Part shown: positions 27,456 to 37,834 of the stretch, piece by piece
Numbering within the stretch: the first letter of the stretch is position 1
Layout: every line of letters starts with the position of its first letter
Source of the DNA: Chenopodium formosanum
Taxonomy: Eukaryota > Streptophyta > Magnoliopsida > Caryophyllales > Amaranthaceae
Length of the DNA: 64,000 nt
NCBI GenBank assembly: GCA_024500155.1
Contig: CM044857.1
Location: 6,574,501-6,638,500, forward strand
Direction of reading: 5' to 3'
Notes under the pieces: model-generated
What the model saw: the letters and a program-made list of their open reading frames with translations, nothing else
What the model was told of the DNA's origin: nothing
Database searches by the model: none
Made by a program: the position numbers and the translations under genes

Positions 27456-28811
27456 GGCGAAGTTGGGCCATCTCTGCCCTCTGTTGGGTCATCGCTTCCC
27501 TTATTTTGTTTATAAGCACCCATGTATCTTCCTTAGAAGCTAGTTCTTTATTTGGAGGCAAATCACTCATGGCATCGAAGAAAGTGTCACCTTCTTCTTC
27601 ACTGGCATGAGTTTCTTTAAGTGGCTTGATGAGAAGTTATAGGTCAGCGTGACCTTCCTCATCAGAAATAGCCAAGGAATCCGAAAGTGGATCATTATTA
27701 ATGCTTGGCTTCTTGCTTATAGGAGGTAATGGAAGTTTATTGCTATCTATTAGATTCTGAATTGCCTCCTTTAACTTCCAGCAGTTTTCAGTAGGGTGAC
27801 CCCTGCCTTGATGATATTTACAATGTGCATTGGGATCCCAATTAGCGTCCTCCTTTCGACTGGTGGATCTCCAAATGGTCCCATAGGAGTTATGAGACCT
27901 TTTGCATGAAGACGATCAAATGTTGTGTCATAACTCATGCCAATAGGTGTGTAATTTTTCCTAAATGGCTTCTTTTGTCCTTGATTATTCATAGCTAGGA
28001 CCTCATTCAGATTAAAGGTGCTAACATTGTTTGAGTGGGTAGTTTTGGAAGAAGAAGGATTGTCGTTCTTTTTTCCTTTCCAGCCACTGTTAGAAGTGTT
28101 AGCAGCTTTTTGTTTTGCAAGGTCGTCCTCAATGTTGATTCCTATGTCATAGACGGCCTTGAAAGTACTCAAATTGCTTTGGTATTTGAGATGCTTAGAG
28201 TACTTTTCTTGGAGGTTCTTGATGAACATCCTTACAGATTCTTTTTCAGTAGGAACCTCAACCATTTTGGCAGAAGTTTCCCTCCACTTATTAAAGAAGG
28301 AAGTGAATCCTTCATTCTCCTTTTGCTTCAACATCTCAAGTTCCCTATGGTCAGTCTCAACTTGAATGTTGCATTTATATATATCTATGAAAGCGTTTGT
28401 TATTGAATCCCAAGAAGAGATCTTCTCTTTATTAAGGGAAAAGAACCATTGTTGATAAACGGTTTCTAAAGATAGTGAAAACAATGAATGAAAAACCTTC
28501 TTATCAATCCCTTTAATATTCATTATCGTTTTAGAAGCTCTTAAGTGGAAGTATGGATTGTCAGTTGGCTTGAATCTTGGGATGTCATTGGCATTGAATT
28601 TCTGTGAAAGAAATTCCTTGTCCACCGAGACCCCTTGTGAGCTAATCTCCTGAAACTTATAGTCATTAGAGAACTTTCTCAAGCTTTCTTCCATTCGTTC
28701 CATCTGTTGTTGTTTCGCAGGGTCATTGACTTGAAGAGCAATGGTCTTCATCATCTTAGTTAAACTAGCAAGATTCTGCCTAAGTTCAGTGACTTCTTCC
28801 TGAGTTGCCAT
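27456..28811 (-). pseudogene. Tat gag, frameshifted before the zinc knuckle
   Basis: The start at 28811 (MATQEEVTELRQNL) is preferred to the longer open frame upstream. The capsid-like part has FHSLFSLSLETVYQQWFFSL and WDSITNAFIDIYKCN. The main frame ends at 27771. In another frame, 27860-27640, the knuckle reads CKYHQGRGHPTENCW, the CX2HX4... type seen in Tat gags, followed by a stop and further gag-like sequence to 27470. At least one indel near 27850 and a stop near 27640 break the gene. Confidence 0.8.
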
Positions 28812-30235
28812 TTTATTCTTAGCTTTTGTCTTTTGTCGAATCGGTTTATCAAAGAGTAAAACTTGGACGAAAGCGTTATCCTTGATTAGTCGCCCCTCCT
28901 TTCTTGACCAAGAATTGTAAATCAAACCATATTTGACTTAATGACTTGACTTAAATTGACTTTTACTTTATTGGTTTTAAAGGCAAAAAGCAAAAATAGG
29001 GTGTATATTTTTGGGAATCAAGTATAGGGTTTAAGCAACATGGTTTTAATTTGGATGATTAATATCCGACTTACCCCCCTTAAAAGAAATGACGGAAAAC
29101 ACGCGCATACAAGACTCTCTAGACATGGTCATGGTGAATATATTTACAAAGCGTGTGTTTAAGAAAGTGAGTGAAAGTGACATGCTTTGACACTTGTGTA
29201 AGACCATGAGATTATGTGCCTAGACTTGAACAAGGAGTAAATACAGCTTCTGCCGTTAATAAAAAGGTTAATTAGACTAAGCGCTAAGACTCTAGCAGAA
29301 AAATGGACTGTCGCCGAAGCAACGGTACTGTCGCGAAACGCCAGGGCCATCGCAGCGCGATAAGGTTATCGCGTCGCGATAGACAAATTCGTGTCGCGCT
29401 ACAGGTCGAACATTCGCGTCATTACTGATGCGTCAGTCTAGGCCTGTTTCCAGTGTTCTGCTTTAAAAGGACAAGCCTAAAGTCGTACTAAGTCAGTTTA
29501 ATCAATTTATTAGACTTTAATCATTCATATTAATTAATTAATTAATTAAGCAAAGTATTACATAGTCATTAATTAGTTTATTTAAACTTTTAAACAAGTC
29601 AAACAACGGTTAGTGTAAATATACGTAAGCAAAGATGCACAAGTAGTCAAGTACGCAAAATATGATGCAATGAGTTTGCAACCTAACCATGGCTCTAGTT
29701 CTCTAAAGTTCAAGGATAAGGGTGGTCAAAAGAGGGTCCATGGTTATGACTGCGGATGCATCGCGCGGAAGCCTTACCTATGGATGGGACCTCGCAAGTT
29801 AAACCTGCTTCCATGGTTTGGTGAATTCACAAACTCGGATGTACCCTTCGTTGCAATGAGCGTTCGATTAGGTAGATGGAGCGTGAATTCCCAGAGGGTT
29901 ATGGCCATATGTAGAACACATATGGGTTCAGAAAAGCGAGAAAAACTCAATCACGAAGTAAAACTGAGCAAACAGTACTAGAACCAATCGAAACAAGAAC
30001 GCGGATTTCTAGCCCGGTATTGGAAGAACTTGGCGCAAGACAACAGGGACCATCGCGAGACGATAGCCCTGCTGTGCCGCGACAGAGCCATCGCACTGCG
30101 ATGGACACTGTTTTCTCAGCACCAGTTCCTACATGCCTCAGCAGCTATCTTTGCCCTTAGAATTTTCCAGTTTTCACAGCGTTTTTTCGATGCTAGTTGT
30201 GAAAGATATTTCCCAAATTTTTTACGTGTAAAAAT
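28812..30235 (-). other. Leader of the Tat element with two CpG islands
   Basis: Non-coding sequence upstream of gag. Islands with CGCG-core repeats occur at 29307-29405 and 30050-30104. A tract of TTAA repeats lies at 29530-29550. A short ORF at 29670-29981 (+) has no recognisable similarity. No LTR or TGG-type primer site is present before the sequence switches to the outer element at 30236. Confidence 0.5.
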
Positions 30236-30236
30236 C

Positions 30237-30270
<34 letters not shown>

Positions 30271-30282
30271 ATGTGTGTGTGT
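30236..30282. repeat. (TA)n(TG)n microsatellite, continuation of outer element
   Basis: TATATATATG followed by TG dinucleotides. Together with 5704-5813 it likely formed one composite tract in the outer element before the nested insertions. Confidence 0.8.
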
Positions 30283-31417
30283 TACGATATTCTTCGTATT
30301 ATGTAAAATAGGATTTGGTAGATTTCCCACTGATCTTCAATCTCTAGTATTTCCATAAGATATTGTTTGACTAGAGTTAGGCATCGAGGGATTGTTTTTA
30401 TATGTATATAAGTGCCTTTGCTGCCTAATGAATACAAGATTTTAGCAGTATCAATTTTACAAAGTGCGACTGAACATAAAAATAGTAGAAGTATAATAGA
30501 GATATATAACTTAAAAACTAATTAACAAGTATATACAACTTATATGTAATCTATAGATTAAAACACCCATCATCCGATAGACCAGTAATATTTATATCAA
30601 AACTATAACTAGAATTATAATTATTAGTTGATCTAATATAATATTGTAAATTGATAATCATAATTAAAAATAAATCTAACCCTAATTGATTATCATCAAC
30701 CAAATGATTATAACTTCATAGATATTATACCAATCAATCCGAAAGAAACGAAAAATTAGGTCCATGATTAAATGAGAGTAGGAGACAAAACAACAACATA
30801 CTACAAACAGAATTCCAATTAAACCATCAAAAGATTAAAGTAACAACATCCGAGTCTCAGATCCGAACTCATGGAACCAAATAACCTCAATTAATCCATC
30901 ATCAAATGTCAAAGAGTAGTACTCAATCTACGAGTATACAATGACACCCACTATTATATTTACACAATCATGCCCATCAATTTGATCATGACATGAGTTA
31001 AATACTAAAATGGTAGCAATATGCCAAAAGCAATTAAGCAAAAACATACACAAAAATAAAATAAATTTTCAAGAGCTAAAGAGACAATAAGTAAGAAGTC
31101 AGAACTTTAAGAAAATCATAATACCAAATTATCACGAACCTTTAAAAATATTATAATACCTTAAGTAATTCTAAAGCACATGAAAACGTCACTTACAGTA
31201 TTAATTGATGCATAAACTTGCTCGCTTGATTATATGAATCGATTTACGCTTTTTAGATCGGTGTACAACTAATCTGATCCAAAGCGGATAATAGGGTTCT
31301 GAGCTTCGTCTAGTATATCCAAAATAGCTTAGAGGTTCCGTGCAAATTTTTGATCCCAATACAATTAAAATGTTATCTAATCTTAATTAATGGATTAGAG
31401 CTTTGGTGTTGATAACG
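30283..31417. other. Non-coding 5' interior of the outer element
   Basis: AT-rich, no ORF or recognised motif. It is bounded by the microsatellite and the outer 5' LTR. Confidence 0.5.
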
Positions 31418-31601
31418 TGTTGTGACATAAGGGGAAAGATGAGAGATTGAGAGAGAATTAATCTGTATGTATTTATTCCATAGAGTAGGAGATATATATA
31501 CAAATACAATGTTAGGGTTTGTTTTGAAAACAATAAACCCTAGATCTAGAATGTTCCGGAGAGTACAGGAGTATATAGACATCCACAAATATTTCATAAT
31601 A
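31418..31601 (-). repeat. 5' LTR of the outer element
   Basis: 184 bp, near-identical to 837-1012. On minus it begins TATTATGAAA at 31601, a mutated TG start, and ends CACAACA at 31418. The right TSD GTGGT is at 31602-31606. Confidence 0.8.
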
Positions 31602-31606
31602 GTGGT

Positions 31607-32681
31607 GTTAAAATAAATAGGTATATATATATATTTTTTTTGTAGTGTTAAAAACCATTTTTTTCGTTTTTTTTGTTATCTCTTTTTTTGTGGTGTTAAA
31701 ATTCAAAATTTTCAAAATTATATAATGTGACAAAATGAGCAAGGTCGCAAGTTAATGCTAGAGAGAGTATACTAACGAGATATATGTTGCTATAAATTCT
31801 TTTTTTTTTTTTTAGTACTAGTTATTGTCCCTTTGCAATGCCCGGATTTATAAAGTAAGATTTATTAATAATTATAGTCGATTGAAATTAAATAGACTTA
31901 ATTGGAATTAAATGACTTATGTAACAAATTTTATTTTATTTTATTTTTCTTTTTTAATGTATCAAATAAATATAAATTTTTTAATCAATTTTTTTAAGAA
32001 AATTAATAAATTAAGCCAAGTGTCCCATTTGGTGATTACTTTAGTATCTAGTAAGTATAGATATCCCACCCAGTTCACCAGAGCTTAGGTCGTCTAAATC
32101 TAAATTCGACTCGGATCACACACCTGGTTTATATAGGTGAGTCCCCTAACAAGAGTTTTTATATTTGTTGAGGCTCGAATTTGAGATATTCCTTAAGCGA
32201 CATCAAGCTGCTTACAACTAAAGCCAACTCTTGTTGATTATGTTACAATAAACTAGTTGTCCATGAAGTAAACCTCTTCCTATACTGAAAAAATGATAAG
32301 AGTTAGAGGGATAGTAGGGTAGCAGGCTTGTTTGTTGTCTAGTCCTTACCAAAAATGAAAGTAATGCAGTAGTCAGCGCGGTGACACTGCCAAATTTTTA
32401 TGCTTCCACCAGCTTCCTGTAGGCGGTGCCTTTCTATTTTTATCCTATAAAAGTATATTGGATTAAAAGTTATAATTAAGTGAGTTGTTATTTATCAGAA
32501 AAATATGTCTTTGCTAATTTATTCTATTTGTAACTCTACCTGATCGAACACCTTCCATCATCATGCATGCTTTAGCAATATTCCATGTTAATGAACGCTT
32601 CCAGAACGTTAGATAAAGAGAACTAAATATGAAAATATCATAATAAAACTAAAATTAATTACACTAATCGACGTGTAATTT
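31607..32681. other. Intergenic sequence with possible SINE remnant
   Basis: Begins with GTGTTAAAA-type repeats matching the flank at 800-836. At 32035-32235 the minus strand has a weak tRNA-like arrangement (TGGCTTTAGTTGTAAGCAGC then AAATTCGAGCC about 40 bases on), which may be an old SINE. No TSD and no gene were found. The rest is AT-rich and featureless. Confidence 0.3.
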
Positions 32682-32689
32682 GGTCATGC

Positions 32690-33619
32690 TAACACTGTCA
32701 AACGGTTTGACAGTTCGGGTTCGGTTCGGTTTGAAATCGGTTCGGTATTAAATCCGATCGGTTTGAAATCGGTTTAAGTGTCTCGCGGGTCGGTTTCAAT
32801 TTGGTTTAAATAGTTATCGGTTCGATTCGGTTTTGGTTTATTCTTAAGCGATTTTAATTCGGTTCGGGTTGTAAACAGTCCGGGTAGTAAACGGTTCGGT
32901 GCAGACGGGTTGCGGTTTGTTAACAGTTCGGTGTAAACAGTTTTGGGTTGGAAACGGTTTCAGGTTAGAAACAGTTAGGTTCTTTTTCGGTTTAGTTTAT
33001 AGCTAGTTCGGTTCTTTATCGGTTCAGTTGATAACTGGTTCGGTTCTTTTTTGGTTCAATTATAACTTGTTTGTTTTTTTTTTCGATTCAGTTTATAACT
33101 AGTTCGGTTCTATTTCGGTTCATTTTATAATAATGCTCGATCGGTAGTAAACATGTGTGCATAATCAAATTTCATTTAAAACACCTTTTAACTTGATTTT
33201 GATATTCTCTTTATAGTAAGCAGTTTGTATCCGATTCGTTTATAAACGGTCCGGTTCATGAACGATTCGGTTTGTAAACAGTTCGGTTTATATAGAGTTC
33301 GGTGCAACGGGTCATGGGTTGTTAACGATTCGGTGTAAACGGTTTTTATCTCGGTACAAACGGTTTCAGGTTAGAAACAGTTCGGTTCTTTTTCGGTTCG
33401 GTTTGCTTTCAGTTCGGTTTAGCACTGGTTCGGTTGATTAACGGGTTTGATTTTAATACGGTGTAACGTTATTCGAATCGGTTTGGTTTCGGGTTCATTC
33501 ACATACGGTTCGGGTCGGCTTTTGGTTTCACGAAAACGGTTTTTAATCGGTTTGGTTCTCATTTGGGTCGGTTTATTTTGGGCAGTTAAACGGTTTCGGT
33601 TTAAATTTTGACAGCACTA
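32690..33619. mobile_element. Non-autonomous hAT element, subterminal CGGTTCGGTT repeats
   Basis: TSD GGTCATGC (8 bp) at 32682-32689 and 33620-33627 is perfect. The ends are TAACACTGTCAAA and, inverted, TAGTGCTGTCAAA. The 930-bp interior is filled with variants of CGGTTCGGTT and GGTTTNNAACGG and codes for nothing. Eight-bp TSDs and short TIRs fit hAT. Confidence 0.85.
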
Positions 33620-33968
33620 GGTCATGCATTCCGAACTTGATATTATTTTAAGTAATATATTAATTCCTTATTTAATGACTCGGGACGCTTATTAGCAAGA
33701 TCCATATAAAAATAATACTCATGTTATGAAAAATTAAAAAAAAAAATCTAAAGTAGGCTTTCAACATTATTTACCAAAACAAAATGAAGAAGTGAAGAAC
33801 CCACTTTAATAACACAAATTTTTAATACCGTGTGGACGGGGTTACTGAAGTTACTTGTTCAAGGGTTACTACAAATTTTAAGAAGTATTATATATAACAA
33901 CACAAACCAATAATTTCCGGGTATTATATATACACGAGTTTTTATAGTCAATACTTGTGCTTTAAATA

Positions 33969-34493
33969 GGAAAATTTGCCCATTGCAGCCATTTAAAGTT
34001 TGTATTTTGTAAATTGTAATCATTTTAAAAAATTGCAAATCGCAGCCTAAAAGTTCTTATAAATTGTAAATTACAACTCAATTCAACTTTTTTAACGGTT
34101 TGCGTGTTGAAAAAAATTCAATTTAGGTTTTAGGAGCCATATTAGCGCTTAAGAATCCGAATTGAGTTCGGAATTAGCAAAAAAATAATGTAAGTGCCTC
34201 GTTTTGCGTAACAAATTTAAAAATGTATCAATTTATGGCAACAATTTTTTGCTGTAAAAATGAGACACTTACGTCAATTTTTTGCCAATTCCGAGCTCAA
34301 TTTGGATCCTTAAGAAATAGTATGGCCCCTAAAACCTTAACCAAATATTTTTTGACACGCAAACCGATGAAAAAATTGAATAAGGTTGCAACTTACATTT
34401 ATAACAACTTTTGGGCTGCAATTTGTAAATTTTTTTTAAATGGTTGTAATTTGCAAAATACTAACTTTAAATGGCTGCTATTCACAAATTTTC
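33969..34493. mobile_element. Fold-back element, arms of about 250 bp
   Basis: The arms are imperfect inverted copies starting GGAAAATTTG and ending CAAATTTTC. Landmarks such as GCAGCCATTTAAAGTT are mirrored, and the arms nearly meet at about 34235. The flanks CTTTAAATA (33960-33968) and TTTTAAATA (34494-34502) form a 9-bp TSD with one mismatch, which suggests a Mutator-like origin. Its inner arms resemble the element at 140-735. The ORF at 34223-34513 lies within the arm and is not a gene. Confidence 0.7.
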
Positions 34494-34502
34494 TTTTAAA
34501 TA

Positions 34503-34906
34503 ATAGCGTTTAGTATAGATTTTTATAGATGTTACTGTCACTTCTTAGATTTCATCTCTACCAGTTACAAGTCCCAAACATCGTTTAAATTAAAACACTG
34601 CTTGTGTTGTTACATGCTTATTGCACCCTTAAGACCCAAATAGACAAAAATACACTGCATGAATATGAGTTGGGTTATTTACCAGGCCAATTTACATGTA
34701 TGTTGAATTAAAAGTATAACGAAGATAAGGACCCAAAAGGCCAAAACGTAGAACTCAACTAAAAAAAAAAAAAAAGTTGCGTAAGGCATCAATTCTTCTA
34801 CATGCTGTGAGCCATACATGAGTCCAAAAATTCCCAAGCGGTTGAAGGATAGAATCAACCCTTCTTTTTTTTCAGCATTTATACCAAATAAAAGCTATCC
34901 TTCGAA
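34503..34906. other. Intergenic region upstream of the membrane protein gene
   Basis: AT-rich, with an A-run at 34760-34774. No gene or repeat recognised. Confidence 0.4.
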
Positions 34907-34915
34907 TATATAATA
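34907..34915 (+). promoter_or_regulatory. Candidate TATA box of the membrane protein gene
   Basis: TATATAATA lies 118 bp upstream of the ATG at 35033. It would give a 5' untranslated region of about 85-95 nt that is A-rich near its end. Confidence 0.35.
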
Positions 34916-35032
34916 CAATACAAGTATATGAACTTTAATTTGCCAGTGCATATACTTTTTTCCCTACACTTTTTTCCAAACCACAAAAAAAGAACCAAAA
35001 AAAGAAAAAAAAGAAAAGAAAAGGTTACAAAA

Positions 35033-35497
35033 ATGGAAGGAGAGTTAAAATTAGAGAATGATAAAAGTAGTAGTAGTAGTAGTAGTGTAGAATTAAAACA
35101 AAGTTGGAGAAATCGAACCATGTCTTCCTTAAACTCTCCTCCTTTGCCTTTACTTGCTTTATTTGGTGTTGTTGTATTTTACCTTTACTTGTCTACTTAC
35201 TTCCCTTACAAAGAGTCACTGCATCGCGCTTTCTTTAGTTTGAAGCTTATTCTTCTTGTTCTCCCTGCCTTGCTCATCTTCATGATGCGTACCAACTACA
35301 ATTCTAGCGACTCGGGGTCTTCCAAGGGTTGGTATTGGGTTCGAATTCCTAAACCCGAGCACGACTCGTTCCACCGTGTTGGAGGTTCCCCTTGGGGTGT
35401 TGCTTTGGTCGTGGTTTTGCTTTTGGTCATGATCTCCTATCATTCTTCTGTTGGTTCTCACTGGTTTCGGCCTCTTTGGTATCATCACTACTATTAG
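35033..35497 (+). CDS. Small three-pass membrane protein of unknown function
   Basis: A single-exon ORF of 154 codons. The start at 35033 (context AAAAATGGAAGG) is preferred over an in-frame ATG at 34928 because the extra 35 residues are lysine-rich low complexity read from an A-rich leader. Residues 12-18 are serines. Hydrophobic segments lie at about 37-57, 67-85 and 120-136, giving a likely integral membrane protein. Between the second and third lies a polar loop (about 86-119) with SKGWYWVRIPKPEH. The C-terminus is aromatic and histidine-rich (HWFRPLWYHHYY). Higher GC and clean codon structure contrast with the surrounding transposons, so this is the one likely host gene. I do not recognise the family well enough to give a function. 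Confidence 0.7.
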   Translation: MEGELKLENDKSSSSSSSVELKQSWRNRTMSSLNSPPLPLLALFGVVVFYLYLSTYFPYKESLHRAFFSLKLILLVLPALLIFMMRTNYNSSDSGSSKGWYWVRIPKPEHDSFHRVGGSPWGVALVVVLLLVMISYHSSVGSHWFRPLWYHHYY

Positions 35498-35840
35498 GTA
35501 GGTATACTAATAATTTCCGGTCTTGTATATAGTACGCGACAACAATAATATTGGTGACGTGGTTGTATGTCGTGTTGATATTTAAAAATTTTGTTGTAAC
35601 GTAATAGCTATATAGAAATTTTCAGTTGATCCTCTTTGTTTTGTTAATTCTTAGTTGTTCTTGTAAAAATCTTGTACGGTTGAGCTTTCATGTTGTAATT
35701 TGCAGCAAATTATTTTTGTGATTTTTTGTAAGGAAATTATTTTAGAGTACGTTTCTTAATTGTTTACTCCATTAATTTGATTCTAGTTAACGAAGTTGTA
35801 TGATTTTTTTCCTCTTCTAGTCATAGGATAAACTTCTTAA

Positions 35841-36542
35841 CAGTGGCGGAGCCAGGAATTTCCATCCGGGGGACAAATGAACGTCGTATAGTCTGACAAA
35901 AATGTATGTTGAAAAAAAAAACAATACTTGAATACATAATTAGTTAAACAATTTTGTCCAAAATACTTGCTAAAGAATCTAACATCATATACTAATATAA
36001 AAAAATTTGAATACTGACGGGTCTATAAAAAATTTACTTATGAGTTTGAATTTTAGACGAATTTGAACATATGATAATATATGTAATTAAATGCACTTAT
36101 CATTGTTCCTTATTATACCTATACTTTATTGCTAAAAATAATGGAAGACAAATTGTCTTACACATATCACATATATACAAAAAATTAAAGAAAGCAAAAA
36201 AAGTAAAAATGGTTTAACTAAAAAAAAAGGTAAAATAAAAAAAAGTAATATAAAAAAGTAAACAAAAAATTACAGAAAGTGAAAACATAAAATGCTTTAC
36301 TAAAAAAAATAAGGTAAATTGACCTTTCAAAAAAAAAAAGGTAAAATAAAAATAAAAAAAAATAAAGTAAAAAGCTTCTAGGTAGGTATTGAACCCGGGT
36401 TGCGCAAGCTACTCTATTGGGGTTTTACCACTGCTCCATCTATCATGTTGTAACTATTATGGCGCATTAAATAATATTTATCTGATTTTTTTAAAGTGGG
36501 GGGACAGCTGTCCCCCCTTGCCCCGGGCTGGCTCCGCCCCTG
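35841..36542. mobile_element. hAT-type MITE with tRNA-like internal segment
   Basis: TSD CTTCTTAA (8 bp) at 35833-35840 and 36543-36550 is perfect. TIRs are CAGTGGCGGAGCCAGG and, inverted, CAGGGGCGGAGCCAGC. Length 702 bp, no coding capacity. A perfect 20-bp palindrome, centred on CAGCTG, lies at 36498-36517 near the right end. On minus, 36455-36380 holds GGAGCAGTGGTAAAACC and, downstream, CCCGGGTTCAATACC, resembling pol III A and B boxes. Confidence 0.85.
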
Positions 36543-36572
36543 CTTCTTAATACTCAAAATAAATACTAGGAC

Positions 36573-36620
36573 ATTTTTTATAGAGTATAAAATATTTTCC
36601 TTATCCTTCCATGTGGGACT
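36573..36620 (-). promoter_or_regulatory. snRNA-type promoter motif pair (USE and TATA)
   Basis: On minus, AGTCCCACATGG (36620-36609) matches the plant upstream sequence element RTCCCACATCG except for one base near its end. TATAAAAAAT (36582-36573) follows after 26 bases, close to the spacing of plant pol III snRNA promoters. The expected start, about 25-30 bases on, falls at the hAT-MITE insertion site (36543-36550). No snRNA is recognisable beyond it. Confidence 0.35.
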
Positions 36621-36775
36621 TGGGATGAACTACTCCAACAAACCTCCCTCAGACCAAGAACCATATAATTCATGTCCTCCCCTCCAGCGAAACTATCTTG
36701 CACTACCGCTATCACCACATGACTCGCCACTTGAGCCACAATATCAGGAGGACTTTCGACGCAAGGCACCACAAT

Positions 36776-36917
36776 CGCGAGGTCACACATTTGAGGAAAC
36801 CGTCCTACACATAACGCAACAAAAGCGTGGTGGGCCCATAACCCACCACGCGAGGTCACACATTTGAGGAAACCGTCCTACACATAATGCAACAAAAGTG
36901 TGGCGGGCCCATAACCC
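36776..36917. repeat. Two-copy tandem repeat, 73-bp period
   Basis: The segment starting CGCGAGGTCACACATTTGAG at 36776 recurs from 36849 with only a few substitutions. It explains most of the ORFs of opposite strands here, which are not genes. Confidence 0.8.
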
Positions 36918-36955
36918 ATAGGTCCCAAGAAAATGTTTTATACTCCATTAATTTT

Positions 36956-37806
36956 GTCAGAAACTACCTAATAAAACCTAAATTTTGTAAAAAAAAAAAA
37001 TAAATTACCTATTAAAAAAAAGTTGTAGGAAATTACTTAATAAAAGGTAAAATGTTATCAGAAACTACCCATTTAATGGTAAAATGTTATAAAATACTAC
37101 CTTTACTGGATTTCCACTGTTGACCCACCTTGATACACTCCCAAAACCAACACAACTTGCTTGAAATTGCCTTCACTATACCTAACCCATCCTCCAACCC
37201 CTGAACCCCCATTTCTAGTCCAAACACCAATATCCTGAATCACGAAATTATACTTCCCTCACTAACTCGGAATATCCTCCCACTATCCCGAAAGTAACCT
37301 TTCCACCTTAAAAACTACCCCCCGTGGTGGTTTCGAGGGTGTTTTAATGTGGGTCAACGCCATAAAATTAGGCCAAGGTAGAAATTTGGCCAAAGGTAGT
37401 ATATTACTCCCTCCGTTATTAAATACTTGCTCCATTTCTCCATGTGCAGAGTTTTAGGAGAAAAATTGGAGAAAGTAGTAAAATATGGAGGTAATTGGGT
37501 AGGTGAAAGAATAATAAATGGTAAATAGCAAAAGTAGTTGAGAGAATTGGAGGAGAGAGAATATAGGATTAATAAAATATGATTTATGTTGGGTTCGCTA
37601 GTTGAGAGAAATGAATTAATATTGTATAAGTTTTCCCAATAAGAAAATGGAGTAAGTATTTAAAAACGGCTGGAAATGAAAAGTGGAGCAAGTATTTAAA
37701 AACGGATGGAGTACAACATTTTATCTTTTATTAGTTAATGTCTTACAATATTTTTTTTATTAGGTATTTTATCACAAAATTTAGGTTTTATTAGGTAGTT
37801 TCTAAC
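36956..37806. mobile_element. Long-TIR DNA element, interrupted by a Stowaway
   Basis: The left arm from 36956 (GTCAGAAACTACCTAATAAA) is mirrored by the right arm ending 37806 (inverted GTTAGAAACTACCTAATAAA), with similarity for about 100 bases. The interior has no ORF. No matching TSD was found, so the class is uncertain; arm length suggests Mutator-like. Confidence 0.55.
37407..37711. mobile_element. Stowaway-type MITE
   Basis: CTCCCTCCGTTATTAAATAC at the left and its inverted near-copy ending ...GGATGGAG at the right, flanked by TA on both sides (37405-37406, 37712-37713). 305 bp. Inserted in the long-TIR element and related to 47922-48216. Confidence 0.9.
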
Positions 37807-37834
37807 CAAAAAAACCCTAAATACTAGTATGGAG

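Larger units (their letters stand above)
12026..30235 (-). mobile_element. Ty3/Gypsy Tat-lineage retrotransposon with antisense PMD-type genes, 5' LTR missing
   Basis: In minus direction: long leader (about 28812-30235), gag, protease, RT-RNase H, a second RNase H, integrase, then a 6.5-kb region (solo LTR removed... 22501 to 13921) with two plus-strand genes, PPT and a 1.88-kb 3' LTR. The second RNase H after RT-RNase H is characteristic of the Tat lineage, and extra antisense ORFs near the 3' end are known there. Multiple stops and catalytic substitutions show it is dead. No copy of the LTR lies at its 5' side; sequence changes abruptly to the outer element's microsatellite at 30236, implying a deletion. 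Confidence 0.8.

Noticed and set aside
31830..31870. Short CCCTTTGCAATGCCCGG word as a Mutator or Helitron end
   Set aside because: Single decayed word without a partner end or TSD.
36496..36867. Overlapping ORFs on both strands near 36500-36870
   Set aside because: They run through a MITE end and a 73-bp tandem duplication; no protein pattern.
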